From contig NC_134365.1 in NCBI RefSeq assembly GCF_035582795.1, positions 135,125,077 through 135,189,076 of the forward strand: DNA of 64,000 nucleotides, given 5' to 3'. Each line of letters starts with the position of its first letter. Positions within the stretch are counted from its first letter, which is position 1. Both the position numbers and the translations under genes were made by a program. The stretch comes from Mycteria americana. Lineage: Eukaryota; Chordata; Aves; Ciconiiformes; Ciconiidae. Of the stretch, positions 1 through 11,554 are shown piece after piece. The notes below the pieces were generated by a model. The model worked only from the letters and a program-made list of their open reading frames with translations, was not told the origin of the DNA and did no database searches.

Positions 1-1320
1 TTAGGTTTCATGCATTTTGGTGCATTTTATTACATTTTCCATTACCTTTTTTTTTTTTTAAGAAAAAGGAGAATTCAAACAGGGAGGAAATGCTTTCTCT
101 GCCAACAGTCTTATTGCCAACCTCATATCTTGCAAACTCCCAGGATAATGCTTGTCCCTCAAGATGTGTGGCTGATTTTTAAATTGCAAAGAGTTATATT
201 TCATAAGTGTAGTAATATTTGAGGAAGCCTGCCACCATCATCTCCAATTATCTCAGGCTGAAAAAGTCAGATGCCTAAGCAGATACTGGCTATTCAGATG
301 TTGGTAGTGTTTAATATCTGCTTACAGCTGGGAGGAGAAAACTGTCACTCTTTACCTTCCTGCTCTGTTCCCTTACCTGACAGCCTCCCTTCGATCCAAA
401 TTGCTTGCTCCCTCAGCTGCTTCTCTTCTCTACCCAGTCACCTACTCTCGCTTCTTCTCCCAAGCCACCTTTTCTCCATCACTCACATGAAGGCTTTTCT
501 TACCTTGCCCTCATCATCTCCTTTCCATCCTGCCGTGTTCCCAGTAGACTTCATCTCATGTCCCACTCTTTTGTCTTGCTCCATCTCTGCTCTGCTCCCT
601 CCGGACCCTCCGCCACTCTCCCATCCTTGCTCACCTTTCTGACTTACCCCTCCCCTTACCCACACCTGCCCTCCTGCCCCAGTTGCCCTTCCTTGCCTTG
701 TTGCCTTCCACTTCTCTTCTGGCTGATCCTCGGTTTGAGGAAAATATTACCGTGGCAGTGTAATCGCTGAGGAAGCAAGCATATGTTTCTGCTGCAGAGG
801 ATCTGCCTGTGTAGCACACATACTACATCTCAGGCGTGGGTGCTTCATATCCATCAGTACATCTGCAGTCTGAAATTAGAAATCTGAAATCTTAATTGTA
901 TGCTTGGTAATGGGGACAAAATGTTGCCATGGTGAAATAACAAGAGGAAGGATCAATGATAAGACATTGCAAAAAGAGATTTCACCAGGGCATAAGGTCC
1001 CACATGAAAAAAAGCTCAGACTACCCCTGTACTATAGTGTCTCTTATTTGGACCAGAATAAAGGAGGTTTTGTTCTCATGTCATCAAATTAGCTTCAGCA
1101 TTTGGGACTGGGGTGATCCAGAATAGGAGCATCTGCAGTGTTTTTCACCAATCTAGAGAGCGTTGTGCCCCTGTGATGATATGTTTCATGCCACTCCACG
1201 CTCAGCACTCCTCCTGACAGCGTGCCTGCGAAAGGCACAGCGCTGACAGCTACTGTAGGGGCTGGCCGCTGCATCCAGCCCAAATTGCTCTTCATGTCTG
1301 CTGGGACTGGGGCTGAAAGT
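1..1320. other. Intergenic stretch with a pyrimidine-rich tract
   Basis: No gene is supported. From about 345 to 720 the plus strand is strongly C/T-rich, with repeated cttct, ctccc and ccttcc words, so the opposite strand is a long purine-rich tract. The open frames at 271-642 and 405-770 follow from this composition, because few stop codons form in C/T-rich DNA; they show no domain. The remainder, 721-1320, is ordinary unique-looking sequence. Confidence 0.6.
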
Positions 1321-1558
1321 AGTGGGCTAAAATTGCAGAAAGGAAAGTTTTGGCTGTTCCTTAGGAAAAACTCTACAGCGTTAGAGTTGGTGAAGTGAAG
1401 CAGTCGATTGCTCGGGGATCCCGGAGAGACCGCACCGTGGGAGGGTTTTGGGAAGACTAACGTCCCTCAGAACAGGTTTTGGTAGAGGTCCTGCCCTGGG
1501 GCAGGGGATGCTCTGGATGACCTCCCAGGTCCTGACAGGCCTATTTGCTGTGAATCTG
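1321..1558 (+). mobile_element. CR1 LINE, 3'-end fragment
   Basis: The fragment follows the last part of the CR1 reverse-transcriptase frame and the 3' tail. It has the 'aaattgcagaaaggaaag' block, then 'taggaaaaactct', then the typical closing words 'tgccctggggcaggg' and 'ctggatgacctcccaggtc', ending near 'ctatttgctgtgaatctg'. CR1 copies are usually 5'-truncated, which fits this short 3' piece. Many substitutions and indels break the frame, so it is an old, dead copy. Assignment is by motif order, without alignment. Confidence 0.7.
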
Positions 1559-3160
1559 CTTCAGGGTTTTCTTGTGGCCATTTCTGTGGCTGTGTGAAAT
1601 GTCAAGGAGTTTCCTTCTACTTATCTCTGCCTAACTCCCCACTCCCCTTTAAAAGCACATGTATTATAATGTGACTGTGTATGTTTTCAGAAGTGCTTAG
1701 TTTTAATTGCAAAATATTTATTTATAACTCTTAAAGCTCTCTTAGTTTACTATCTGGATTATTTCTATTTTACATCTAACCAAGAAGCTGGACACTTTCT
1801 GTCATCCCTGCCACAAAGCTGGACTTTGCACGGAATCTCAGAAATGCATTAATTTCACTATAACTTCTTTAAATTTTTAATGTTCTAATCAGCCTGTCTG
1901 CCTGATAGCTTAGTTACTCCTTCACTCTTCCCAACAGGCTGCAACAAAGTGCAGCTTCTGACTATTTCCTGACCTTTCCTTTTTTTCTAATTCATCCCAA
2001 TTAAACTAGCATTTTTTGTCCGAAATTTTGCATCACATGCAAATGGACATTGCTTTTTTCCCCCCTTCTGATTATTTGTTACTACTTTCTTTTTTTTTTT
2101 CCTTTCCAGGAGGTAGACAAAGTTTTTAGGCCCTTGTTAAAAAGCGATTCCAGTGCCTTTTCAGCAGAAGCCCTATTGAACTCTCCCCTACAGAGAGCCA
2201 GAGAGCCTTTGTTTGTGGATACATGCAATTTCCTTCACATTCTGGTCTGTGCTGTTGCACACTGGATTCCCTCACTGGGCCATAAGGTCCTCAAGGGTCA
2301 GGCAGGTGGTAAAGGGTACATCGCCCATATATATATATACACACATATATATATATATATATACACACATGTATATAGGGGAGAAGAAAGTCTATAAAGG
2401 GGTGATGAATAAGGAAGGCCCTGGCTCCATCCCATACTGCATGTTACTAGCTGAAGCAGGCAGCCTGATACCTGCAGAAAAAGTAATCTGAGTCACAACC
2501 AGTGGCCAAGAAAGCAGCTCCCCTTCTGCAGCAAGGTCAAGGCTGTGACACTGAGGGTACACCCGTGTCACAACAGACAGAGTATCAGCCCAAGTGCAGT
2601 GCTGCAGTAATGTCACTCTTGGGATGCATCTTTGCACAGCAGGGTATCGAGTGTGGCAGCCACAGGCTTCACCACTCTGTTTTCTTTGTAACTTTTCTGG
2701 TGCTGCAAAGGTGAGTGGCAATTTCCTTGGACTGGTTTGATATAACAGACATTGCTGGTCCTGTGCCATCCTTCCGATGGGCTGCCAAGGCTGGGACACC
2801 TGCAGTGTGGGGTTAGCAACGCCAAACCCTCGGGGCTGCTGCCTCACTGGTGGTCCATGTGGCACGGTGCTGCCTGGCTGGGACCAGCGCTCGCACTGTC
2901 ACGCCCATACCATTTGCACACGTATTTCCAAGTGCACCTACACTCTTAAAGTGTCCATTTGTAAAGGCCTTTTAGAGGAAAATAAGATGATAGGAGAGAG
3001 CTAGAGGGTTTTCATTATGATAAACAATTTCAGACTGGTCTAATTTCCTTCCTTGGCGGGATAACAGGCCAAACCAAAGCTCAAATGTGGTATTGAAGTT
3101 GTTAAAGCTTTTTGACTGACTTACGCAATATTTTCAGAAGAATCTTGGAAAATATGGTCA
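1559..3160. other. Unassigned sequence containing a microsatellite
   Basis: No gene or recognised interspersed element is visible. It contains an AT/AC microsatellite near 2326-2377 and a slightly GC-richer patch at about 2390-2900. That patch carries a 157-codon open frame on the minus strand (2392-2865) which I consider a chance frame. Confidence 0.5.
2326..2377. repeat. AT/AC dinucleotide microsatellite
   Basis: Alternating (AT)n and (AC)n runs: a block of 'ta' repeats, an 'acacac' interruption, a second longer 'ta' run, then 'acacacat' and 'gtatata'. It is a compound dinucleotide repeat, likely polymorphic in length. Confidence 0.9.
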
Positions 3161-3164
3161 AGAT

Positions 3165-4130
3165 AATAGTGTTCTAAAATGGATACAGAACCAGTTGAAA
3201 AGCCCTTATGAAAGAGTAGTTATGGATGTTCCACTGACAATATAGGAGGGCATTTCCAGTGGGGTCAGTCCTGAATATGAGTCTATGAAATATTTTCAAT
3301 GATGGCCTGCATGATAAAATAGGCCGTATGCTTATAAAATCTGAGCATGCTACCAAGCTAGCAGGGGTTGTAAGCACCTCGAAGGACAGAATAAGAATTC
3401 AAAATGATCTTGATAAATTGAAGGAACTGAAATCAATAAGATGAAATTCAATAAAGACAAGTGCAAAGCGATACTCTTAGCAAGGAGAAATCAAATGCAC
3501 AAATACAAAATGAGGAATAACTGGTGAAGCAGCAACTCTGCCAGAAGAGGCCCTGGGGGCATTGTATACCATGAGCTGAATATAAATTAGCAATATGATC
3601 CGGCCTTAAAAATGGCTGATGACATTCCCAGATGTATTAATGTAAGTTATTGCAGGAAGTAGTTGCTCTCATTTACTTGGCACTGGTTAGGTCACTGACA
3701 GACTACTGTGTCCCGCTCTGGACAGCAAATCTAGCGAAAGAGCAAAACAGCCCAGAAGAAAGAAACAATAAAGGTTAGAAAACTGCAGAATGTAACCTAT
3801 AAAGCAAGACTGAAAAAAAATCTTTAGTTTTTAGTGAGACCAAAGACCATTTTCAAATATATAAAAAAGTCCTTTGCAAAAACCACAATCAAAGGAATTG
3901 TTTTGCCAATTGAAGGAGAAAGGAAAAGTTGCTGTTGGCTTAATTTGCAGAAGGAGAGAATCAAATTTGATATTAATAGAAATTAAGGGACTGTTAAGCA
4001 CTGTTCAGCGCTGTATTGTAGAATAACCTCATTGGGGTAGGTGGTATTGTAGGAAGCTTTTAAGACTGATTGGAGAATTAACTTCTAGTGCTGGCCTAGG
4101 TATACCTATCTTACTTCACAGTAGGAAAAT
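3165..4130 (+). mobile_element. Ancient CR1 LINE, reverse-transcriptase to 3' end
   Basis: The order of recognisable CR1 blocks is preserved over almost 1 kb. A 'gtggggtcagtcctg' block (about 3260) is followed by a 'tataaaatctgagcatgctaccaagct' region equivalent to the [10 protein letters not shown] part of the reverse transcriptase. Next comes 'atgaaattcaataaagacaagtgcaaag' (about 3440-3470), then 'ctggttaggtcactgacagactactgtgtcc' (about 3680). It ends with 'gtgctggcctaggtatac' (about 4090), the usual end of old archosaur CR1 types. Numerous stops, frameshifts and small deletions show it is long dead. It is much more diverged than the CR1 at 42.3 kb. (Blocks longer than 20 bases are shortened in my comparison to the family; the positions identify them.). 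Confidence 0.75.
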
Positions 4131-4401
4131 TAATTGAACAACATCTCTTTTGTTCTTTAATACTATCTGAGGCAGCACTGTAGAACTCCAACTCCATTTT
4201 CAGTTCTTGCTTTAGTAGTTGTCTTGCTCAGCTATTAATTTCAACAAAAATCCTGGAGATAAGGGATGGACCGAAAGTGCCCTTTTTAGAATTGCGTTGA
4301 TAAGATGCTGACACAAGGGTCAATTCCTTTCTGAGCACACAGTGCATTGTGGACAAACACAGAATAAAACCATAATTTCTAACACTTTGGATCTACAATT
4401 T

Positions 4402-4492
4402 AAGATGAGGGTCTAGAGCACAAGTCTTATGAGCAGCAGCTGAGGGAACTGGGGTTGTTTAGCCTGGAGAAAAGGAGGTTGGAAAGGAGGTT
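4402..4492 (+). mobile_element. CR1 LINE fragment (C-terminal RT region)
   Basis: A short stretch reads 'cttatgagcagcagctgag' then 'gaactggggttgtttagcc', followed by 'ctggagaaaaggagg'. In frame this gives a YE..LRELGLFSLEKRRL-type peptide, a hallmark of the end of the CR1 reverse transcriptase. The similarity fades after about 4492. It lies only about 270 bp beyond the end of the larger CR1 but represents an earlier part of the family consensus, so it is probably a separate insertion. Confidence 0.65.
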
Positions 4493-5048
4493 TCAATGGA
4501 GAGGAGTTGGGAAGAGAGCTAAGAAATTTTCTTTGAAAATATTCAGCTTGGATTGGCAGCGGAACATCCAAAACTGGATGCCAGGAAGACAGGCCAGATC
4601 TGGGACAGAGAATCACATTTCTAGGTCATATGCCCTAACTTCTCTAATACAAAAACCTTTCTACCCATCCATACAACCAAGACAATTCTTCATCTGCAGG
4701 AACATTTCTGGAGAGTATCATGCAGACAGAAATCGCAGAGGGACCTTCTACATGAGAACTAGAGGGAACATAACAATCCCCTGCAGAGCAGAGAGAAATA
4801 GTAATAGGAATGGGAGAGGAAAGATTCAAAGAAGCCAGATGAAATCAAGAAGGGTCTCACAAGGTGTATGAAAAGTGGAGTTAGCTACGACTCAGTAGTA
4901 TTTCTTAGTAGGGGCAAGAAGGAGACAATTCTCTTCCCAGAAACTGAAGCCATAACCTGCTGGGACCGTGAACTTCTTGTCATCCAAAGTGAATAAGTGC
5001 ATTTCAGATTCTCTTCTCAAGGATGGGGGAGGATTTATAAATCTTTCA
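4493..5048. other. Unassigned sequence
   Basis: Purine-rich sequence between the CR1 scrap and the solo LTR. The 138-codon open frame at 4455-4871 begins inside the CR1 fragment and runs on into non-repetitive DNA, so it is not a gene. I see nothing else. Confidence 0.5.
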
Positions 5049-5053
5049 AGTGG
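5049..5053. repeat. Target-site duplication, left copy (AGTGG)
   Basis: The five bases AGTGG immediately precede the LTR and recur immediately after it at 5624-5628. This proves insertion by an integrase and fixes both LTR borders. Confidence 0.85.
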
Positions 5054-5180
5054 TGTCATGGTTTAACCCCAGCCGGCAACTAAGCCCCACACAGCCGCTC
5101 ACTCACTCACTCCCCAGTGGGATGGGGGAGAGAATCAGAATTGTAAAAGTGAGAAAACTCGTGGGTTGAGATAAAGACAG

Positions 5181-5186
5181 TTTAAT
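5181..5186 (-). promoter_or_regulatory. LTR polyadenylation signal ATTAAA
   Basis: ATTAAA on the minus strand within the sequence 'ccctattaaactgtc' of the solo LTR. The same motif in the same context occurs in the other LTR copy at 42892-42897. Confidence 0.6.
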
Positions 5187-5370
5187 AGGGAAAGCAAAAG
5201 CTGCGCACACAAGCAAAGCAAAGCAAGGAATTCCTTCACTCCTTCCCATGGGCAGGCAGGTGTTCAGCCATCTCCAGGAAAGCAGGGCTCCGTCACGCGT
5301 AATGGTTACTTGGGAAGACAAACGCCATCACTCCGAACTTCCCCCCCTCCCTTCTTCTTCTTCCCCCACC

Positions 5371-5380
5371 TTTATATACT
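5371..5380 (-). promoter_or_regulatory. LTR TATA box
   Basis: AGTATATAAA on the minus strand, about 190 bp upstream of the ATTAAA signal in LTR orientation. This is the expected U3 promoter position. It shows the ancestral promoter; whether it is active in the host is unknown. Confidence 0.6.
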
Positions 5381-5623
5381 GAGCATGATGCCATATGGTA
5401 TGGAATAGCCCTTCAGTCTGTTTGGATCCACTATCTTGGCTGTGTCCCCTCCCATCTTCTTCTGCCCCTGGCAGAGCAGGGGAAGCTGAAAAGTCCTTGA
5501 CCAGTGGAGCAACAACTAAAACATCTCTGTGTTATCAACACTGTTTTCAGCACAAATCCAAAACATAGCCCCACACCAGCTACTATAAAGAAAATTAACT
5601 CTATCTCAGCTGAAACCAGGACA

Positions 5624-5628
5624 AGTGG
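5624..5628. repeat. Target-site duplication, right copy (AGTGG)
   Basis: Right-hand partner of the 5-bp duplication bounding the solo LTR. There is no mismatch to the left copy, consistent with a fairly recent insertion. Confidence 0.85.
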
Positions 5629-8218
5629 CCATCTGTTACTTAGTGCTACTAATTTTTGCATGTCTTACTCAGGTCTGTACATAGCTTTTTTCATACTTAA
5701 CCAGTGCATAAACTCTGTAATGCATTTCTGGTGCTCCTCAAGTCATGATAAATGATGTTTGCCCTGGGATGTCAGCTCCTGTACTCTCCAGAACTACCTT
5801 ACTAACCGAAACCACCGCCTACCACTGAGCACACCCCTCTCCTGTAGCTGTTGGGTGAGCTCTGGGACATGAATTGCATGCAAAGCCCCGGTGCTGGAGT
5901 CTCAGCAAGGCTTTCTGCTACCACATGAGCAGATGTTCACATTGCTCAGCAGTGGACGCACCTTGGCCCTATGTAATCTTGTGTGATCAGGTGGGAACGA
6001 CAAGAAGACACTCACCCACGAAGCTCCTTATCTAAGCATTTATTATCTAAATGCTAATAAAGGAAAGAAGACTGGCTGTGACAAAACTTCCAGAGACACC
6101 ATGGTGAAGTTAAGCACAGGTCATTTGGGTTATGTGACTTTTTTTTAACTGCCTTTATTATTTTCAGAGTGCTACTTAACATTTCCTGAGGGAAAGACTA
6201 ATATTTCTTAGCTGAAGTATTATGAAATTATCCTAATTTTATAGCTTGAGCAATAAAGATGTACAGTGGGTAACATTTATTCTCTCAGAGAGACCTGGAA
6301 TTCACCTGTAAAATAACTGTTCGCTTTCTCCATTATTAATAGACTGCTGTTATTCCTAATCTTTTTAAGTTTATCTGATATTTTGGGTTGAAAATCTACT
6401 TTCTAAAATTTCTTTTGGTAATCTCGGATGTCTCTTGTTATGAATAATGAAAAATTAACCAGTGTGACTGTAGCAAGAGGACACTTAGAGCAGGATGATA
6501 AGCTGAGTCATGGGGAATGCATAGCCTTTTTCCTCTGTCGTGCTTTCCACAAGGCCTCCCAGCATCACCAGCGCTGGCTCTGCTCCACGGAGGAGAACGC
6601 AGCATAGCAACTGCCTACATGCAGATAGAAATCTTGCAAGGTACAAGGTCTCTCCTTTTTATACTGGGAAAGTGCTTCTACTTTTAGAGTTCCCTATATG
6701 CTTTAATTTTTTTTTTTTAAATGGTCCTGCCATCTATACTAAAATGCTGCTATGAATTTTATAAATTGATGTCCAAGTCATGAAATGAGATGACTACTGG
6801 AAAGGGAACCAAGAACTGCCTGTTCCAGCTTGAGAGTCTCTTTTCTAGGTGTAATTTTCTCTATTTCATTACTTACCATTCGAAGATCATAAAATATCTT
6901 TTCATGACCCTTCTGTAATGTGCTCTGTTGCACTGAATTTAAAAATTGAGATTACAAATATAGAATAAGGGGAAAGAAAGAGGCTCAATTTCGGCTCCAG
7001 TGAACAGGCTTTATTTCCTCTCACTTCTTGCTGCTTTTATACACCAGTCTAGCTCCAATGGCAATGGAGATTTATATCTGCAGCCATGGCAGAAGAATTG
7101 GCCCAGGCACTGAGGGAGATGAATACTTCAGAAACAATGGACAAATAGTTCAAAAACCTCACCACCATTTCTTTCTCCGTAGCTGTAGGGGGTTTGTGTT
7201 CTCTTCATGAGCAAACTGCATGGAAAGATACCTAATATGTATTCGAGAAATATCAGCTAATATCAGCCAATATTTGCAGCTTCTCAGAAGTTTCAGAGTA
7301 AACTGAAAAAAAACTTTATGTTCGCGGTCCTGGAAAAATATCACCAGAGCTTTAAACACAGCGTTAGACTACCTGCCTCTTCGTGGTTTGGGCTAGAACT
7401 AATTTAAGGAATCCCCATAGCTTTCTATTAGTGCATGTCTCAGGGAAAAAAGTGCACAAGTCTGTCCTTTTTCTATACTATTGTTGCATTCTCAGGAAGC
7501 AAACAAATGCAGACCCACCGCGTATCACAACAGCCAAGTGCAGCAGCCCTGTCACGGGATGGTCCTCGTCACCTGGGGACTTTCACGTCTAAAGGATTCA
7601 AGCTTGCCGAGGTGGCCGTTCTTGCTGCATTTTTCCCATTTCTCACTCTGCGGACACATTTTGGGTGGAAACAGGCTCGCACTACGTTAAAAAAGGGTGA
7701 AAAGCAGACGGAGCCAGAGCCATCACAGTAGGACCAGAGCCTCATAAAAAATACCTGCAGCGGCAAATACCTTGGCACACGTCAGAAGGGACAAGGCTTG
7801 CAGGCGCAGCGCCCTCCCCAGAGCACCTCTCCTTCTGGAAATGGCAGATCCCGAGAGAAGCCCGGAGGCACAACAGCCCCAGCACCCCTGGGCTGGTTTG
7901 CACCTTGCCGGGCTGCTCGATGGGTGCCGCTTGTCATCAGCCACGCCGACACAAGCGGTTAGGCTTCCGCAAGTGCTCTTTTATTCCTGATCTCATATGG
8001 GAGTGAGACAGAATATGTAACATGTGAACGAAATAAGGTGCAATTCATTAATCACAATGCTGGGTTACTAAGCAAATTGTCATTAATTGCCCATGCTAGA
8101 AGAGAATTAGAATCATGACCTTTGAGTCATTTTACATATGAGGCCAGAAAACACTCTACGTTTATACCCATTCTGGAATTTGTAAAAAAACTTTGAGGTG
8201 TAAGGCATCTTTAATTTT
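5629..8218. other. Unassigned intergenic sequence
   Basis: AT-rich sequence with no recognised gene or element. Several overlapping 60-98-codon open frames at 7383-7990 on both strands cluster in a GC-richer patch and show no domain or repeat signature. Only short T-runs are seen elsewhere. Confidence 0.5.
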
Positions 8219-8325
8219 TTTTTTTCTTATTCATCAAATTTCCAGGACTTATAGTAACAATCTATCTAGTACAGTTTTATTATAGGTACAAAATTCTCAA
8301 GACCATTTTCAAAAATCCTATTTTT
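8219..8325 (+). repeat. 107-bp dispersed duplication, copy 1
   Basis: This segment, beginning in a T-run then 'cttattcatcaaatttccag' and ending in 'aaaaatcctattttt', recurs at 9690-9796 with only two adjacent mismatches ('agt' here, 'acc' there, near 8268). The sequence on either side is unrelated. Neither copy has transposon ends I can recognise. Confidence 0.9.
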
Positions 8326-9689
8326 TATAGCCAGGAATTTAAAAGACCTTTAATGATATTCACTTTTTAAGTAAATATGTGACACTAGAGGGAAAGCATT
8401 ATTGAAATAAACATCAGTAAGATGTTAAATGCTAAGGCAACATTGACTCTGAAGAAAATTAAAATTTTTAAAATAAAAATGAGACTGAAAGAAAAATTCG
8501 TCACTGAAAATCAGAGTGCTGTTGTGTGGGATGTTGCATGTATAAAAACATAGCTGCATATTGTTCATATAAAAGGGAGATAGAGTTTGCACTGAGGCAT
8601 GTACATATACCCTAGACACACATTTTGTATCAATGGTATTTTGCAATGAAACGTTTATCTTACTATAATATCTGAGCATCATCAACCTGAGTAAACATCA
8701 ACAATTGACATAAAAAGGAGTATTTGGGATCTTTCTTATCACTACTAAAGGAGGTTGCCATTACTTTTTTCACTACATGGAGCACAGATTCCACGTGTAT
8801 ATTTTTAATATTTTTTCTCTCTTTATAAATGCACAATCCTTGAAGCATTAAGATCCAGCCAGAATCTGTTCCTGAACCTGTTAAGCAAGCAAACAAACAC
8901 GGAAAGAGAAATTAAAGATCTCAGTTGTTACCCTGGCACATTTCTAGCCTGCTCCCAGCCTCCTGTTTCCATGGCTATTTGAAGCTCCAAGTGCTGCTGT
9001 GGTGCTTTGCATCTCCTAAGAGTGTCTTCAGACACATAAAATGAAGTCATAATATTTCCGTATCGAAAATAGGTCAAAAATGGGATCAGAACTGGCGGAG
9101 AGTGGATAACTTTAATTTGTAAATGCACACTTTCCTGGCCTGACCCTGAGAGGGGAGAGGTAAACAGCAGGACCAGATTTCTGGTTCAGATCCAGTGGAA
9201 AACGTGGGTATAGCTTGCCAGATTTTCTCCAGTGACAAATCCGGGACATAAACCCTTAATTTATCATTTGGATTTAACTTCACTTTTGACCAAAATCTAG
9301 ACCTGAAGGATGTACATCTAGCCTCTTCTTCAGCTGCAGGGCTACAGCGTCAAAATGTGACAGGAGATTAATGGGCATAAAAGGAAGCCCCCAAAATTCC
9401 CCCAGGCAACAGAGTAACTTCAGCCTTTTGGACTGAGAGGAAAACAACCTTCATTTCAATGGGGCAGCAGGGAGAGAATACCAGGTTAATCTTCCTACTG
9501 GGAGCAACACGAATTTGTGACTCTTCACCTGGGGGACTTTATCCCCGGAGTCAAATGTCACCCAGGGGCTAGCAGGGACTGCTCTCCTCTTTCCTGCTGC
9601 TGAAGGCTCTGGCCACAGCCTGCCCTGGGCTGCCTCGCTGCCTGGGAAGGGCAATAGCTGCTTTGCTGAAGCTTTTCTCTCCCCACACC
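8326..9689. other. Unassigned sequence between the two duplicates
   Basis: No gene or known element is visible. The 85-86-codon open frames on the minus strand look like chance frames; the one at 9451-9708 runs into the duplicated segment. Confidence 0.5.
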
Positions 9690-9796
9690 TTTTTTTCTTA
9701 TTCATCAAATTTCCAGGACTTATAGTAACAATCTATCTACCACAGTTTTATTATAGGTACAAAATTCTCAAGACCATTTTCAAAAATCCTATTTTT
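9690..9796 (+). repeat. 107-bp dispersed duplication, copy 2
   Basis: Direct copy of 8219-8325 at an offset of 1,471 bp, with about 98 percent identity by eye. Just past its right edge is a 9-bp tandem repeat ('catttgtgg' twice, 9802-9819). Confidence 0.9.
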
Positions 9797-11554
9797 GAAA
9801 GCATTTGTGGCATTTGTGGCAGTGCCGCAACAAAAGCACCCTACGCCACCTGGGTGTACTGAGTTGTCCCAAACAGACCGTCATGCTTAATGTGAACTGA
9901 ACAGGGAAAGGGTCTCTCTGTAATTCGGCTTGAATGGCAAATGGCTAGCTATCGAAGGCGAACAAACAAGGAAATGTAAGTGAAAAACAAAACAAAACGA
10001 AACAAACCATGTTTTTAGCAGTATGATTTGCTTTGGGGATTCCAGAGCTTGGCACCTTCTCTGGGAATAGGTTCCAGATGCTTTTTTAGAAATACTTGCC
10101 CATTATTTGTAAACGGTCAGAAGATAATTGTCAGGCTTATGGAAGTGTTTATCACTCTTAACAGAAATATCTACCCTGTGAGCATTTACCTCTGAGCTAG
10201 CTGGCTGGACTTCTTTATGGTCCATGGAGAGTGATAGGCACACTGAAGGTCTCATCCCTCTCATCCTAAGGTAGGGGGGTCTGAAATACATCGGATGGAT
10301 CCTTCAGCAGAGGTGCCCATTTCTTTCCACTGACTCCAATGGGAGACCTACACAGTGAGGTCAAATTAGTGGCCTGCAACGTAGACATCTCTGTTTGTAT
10401 AGATAAATCCTCCATCAAGAAAAATGCTGACTTTTTAATGTTATAACAAATTTGATTCCTCTATTCCATCTCTCTCTTGACAAACAAAACAACTTGTCAA
10501 AAGAAAGATTAAGCTAGAAGGTAAAAACACAGGTGGAAATGACTTCAGCACAAGGACTAATTTGACTATAAGATAGTGGCATGAAATGAGTCCTTGCAGC
10601 ATACCACTAAACACGGTATTTTTCATACACATCTGAAATATGCTACCGATTTTGCTGATGACTACCATAGATTTTGGCTGGCTTTTCCATTTCATAATCA
10701 CGACTCCTTGACTTTTTTATGTTCTGCCATTGCTCAGATATTAATGCAACCCTAGTGGCAAGTGTTCAGTAGCCCAGATGAGATGCCAAAGGTTAGTAAT
10801 GACTTTTGAACAAACACTGCTGAAGTGGCAGCACATACTTGAAAAGGAACAGTTTTTCCCAACAGTTCAATATTGTATTTTAACTTTGTATGCAGTTAGC
10901 CTGTGGGTGTCTTTTTCATTTGTCAACAGCACACAACAGAGCACTGCCATTTTGCACTCTGGTGGGAAAGTATTCAACCTAATTGACTCTTTTTGCTGCA
11001 TGGAAATTATTTACCTAGAAATACGACAGTAGAGGGCCAAATTGCGTTCAATAAAAAAAGCCAATTACTTGGGATTTTTTACAGGATGAAGACATTGCAT
11101 TGTGGCAGTAGCTACCTCTATTGTTAAGGCTAAAACGATGCCGTGCTGAACAAACTCTTCTTAGGCTGTTACTAAGGAGTTTGTAGGGCAAGACAGGAGG
11201 GCTGTTCACCAAAGGAGACGGAAAGGCAAAGTTATTCAAATATTGGTCCATTTAGCTGTATTTGGATTATGTTCCAATCAGATGGGCTGAGGAATGAAAA
11301 CTGCACAAGTACTGAATGTCTTTTGAGTAAATTGAGTTTAGTTTGTACATTGTCTTGACATTTAAAAGCTAATCTGGAAGGCTGAGGCTGTGATACCCTT
11401 ACTATAACTCATTCTGCTTTTAGAAATACATAGGAGGGCAAATCAGGTATTACATGACCATAGAAAAGAAGAAACTAGGACTTAGCTCTAAACCAGGAAA
11501 ACAAAGAGGACTGAAAAGTTTCACAGACAAACCAGTTTAATGTCCATTCCCAGA
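9797..11554. other. Unassigned intergenic sequence
   Basis: I see no gene here. A short (AAAAC)n-like run lies at about 9980-10005. 'gactccaatgggag' near 10330 may be a tiny scrap of the palindromic sauropsid repeat noted elsewhere, but it is too short to call. Confidence 0.45.

Larger units (their letters stand above)
5054..5623 (-). mobile_element. Solo LTR of an avian ERV (ERVL-like), complete
   Basis: A 570-bp LTR in minus orientation, starting TGTCCTGG and ending CATGACA on its own strand (TG...CA termini). It is flanked by a perfect 5-bp target-site duplication, AGTGG, at 5049-5053 and 5624-5628. A TATA box (AGTATATAAA on the minus strand) lies at 5371-5380 and an ATTAAA polyadenylation signal at 5181-5186, giving a sensible U3-R-U5 order. 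No internal retroviral sequence adjoins it, so it is a solo LTR left by recombination between two LTRs. A 5-bp duplication is the usual size for class III (ERVL) elements. The LTR matches a family I know as abundant in birds, but I cannot give its database name. A second, deleted copy lies at 42.67-43.02 kb. Confidence 0.88.

Noticed and set aside
271..770. Two overlapping plus-strand frames of 121-123 codons
   Set aside because: They are by-products of the C/T-rich composition, giving S/P/L-rich low-complexity translations.
2392..2865. 157-codon minus-strand open frame
   Set aside because: Length is within chance expectation for 64 kb on both strands, and overlapping frames of similar size exist in other phases. 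No recognisable protein feature.
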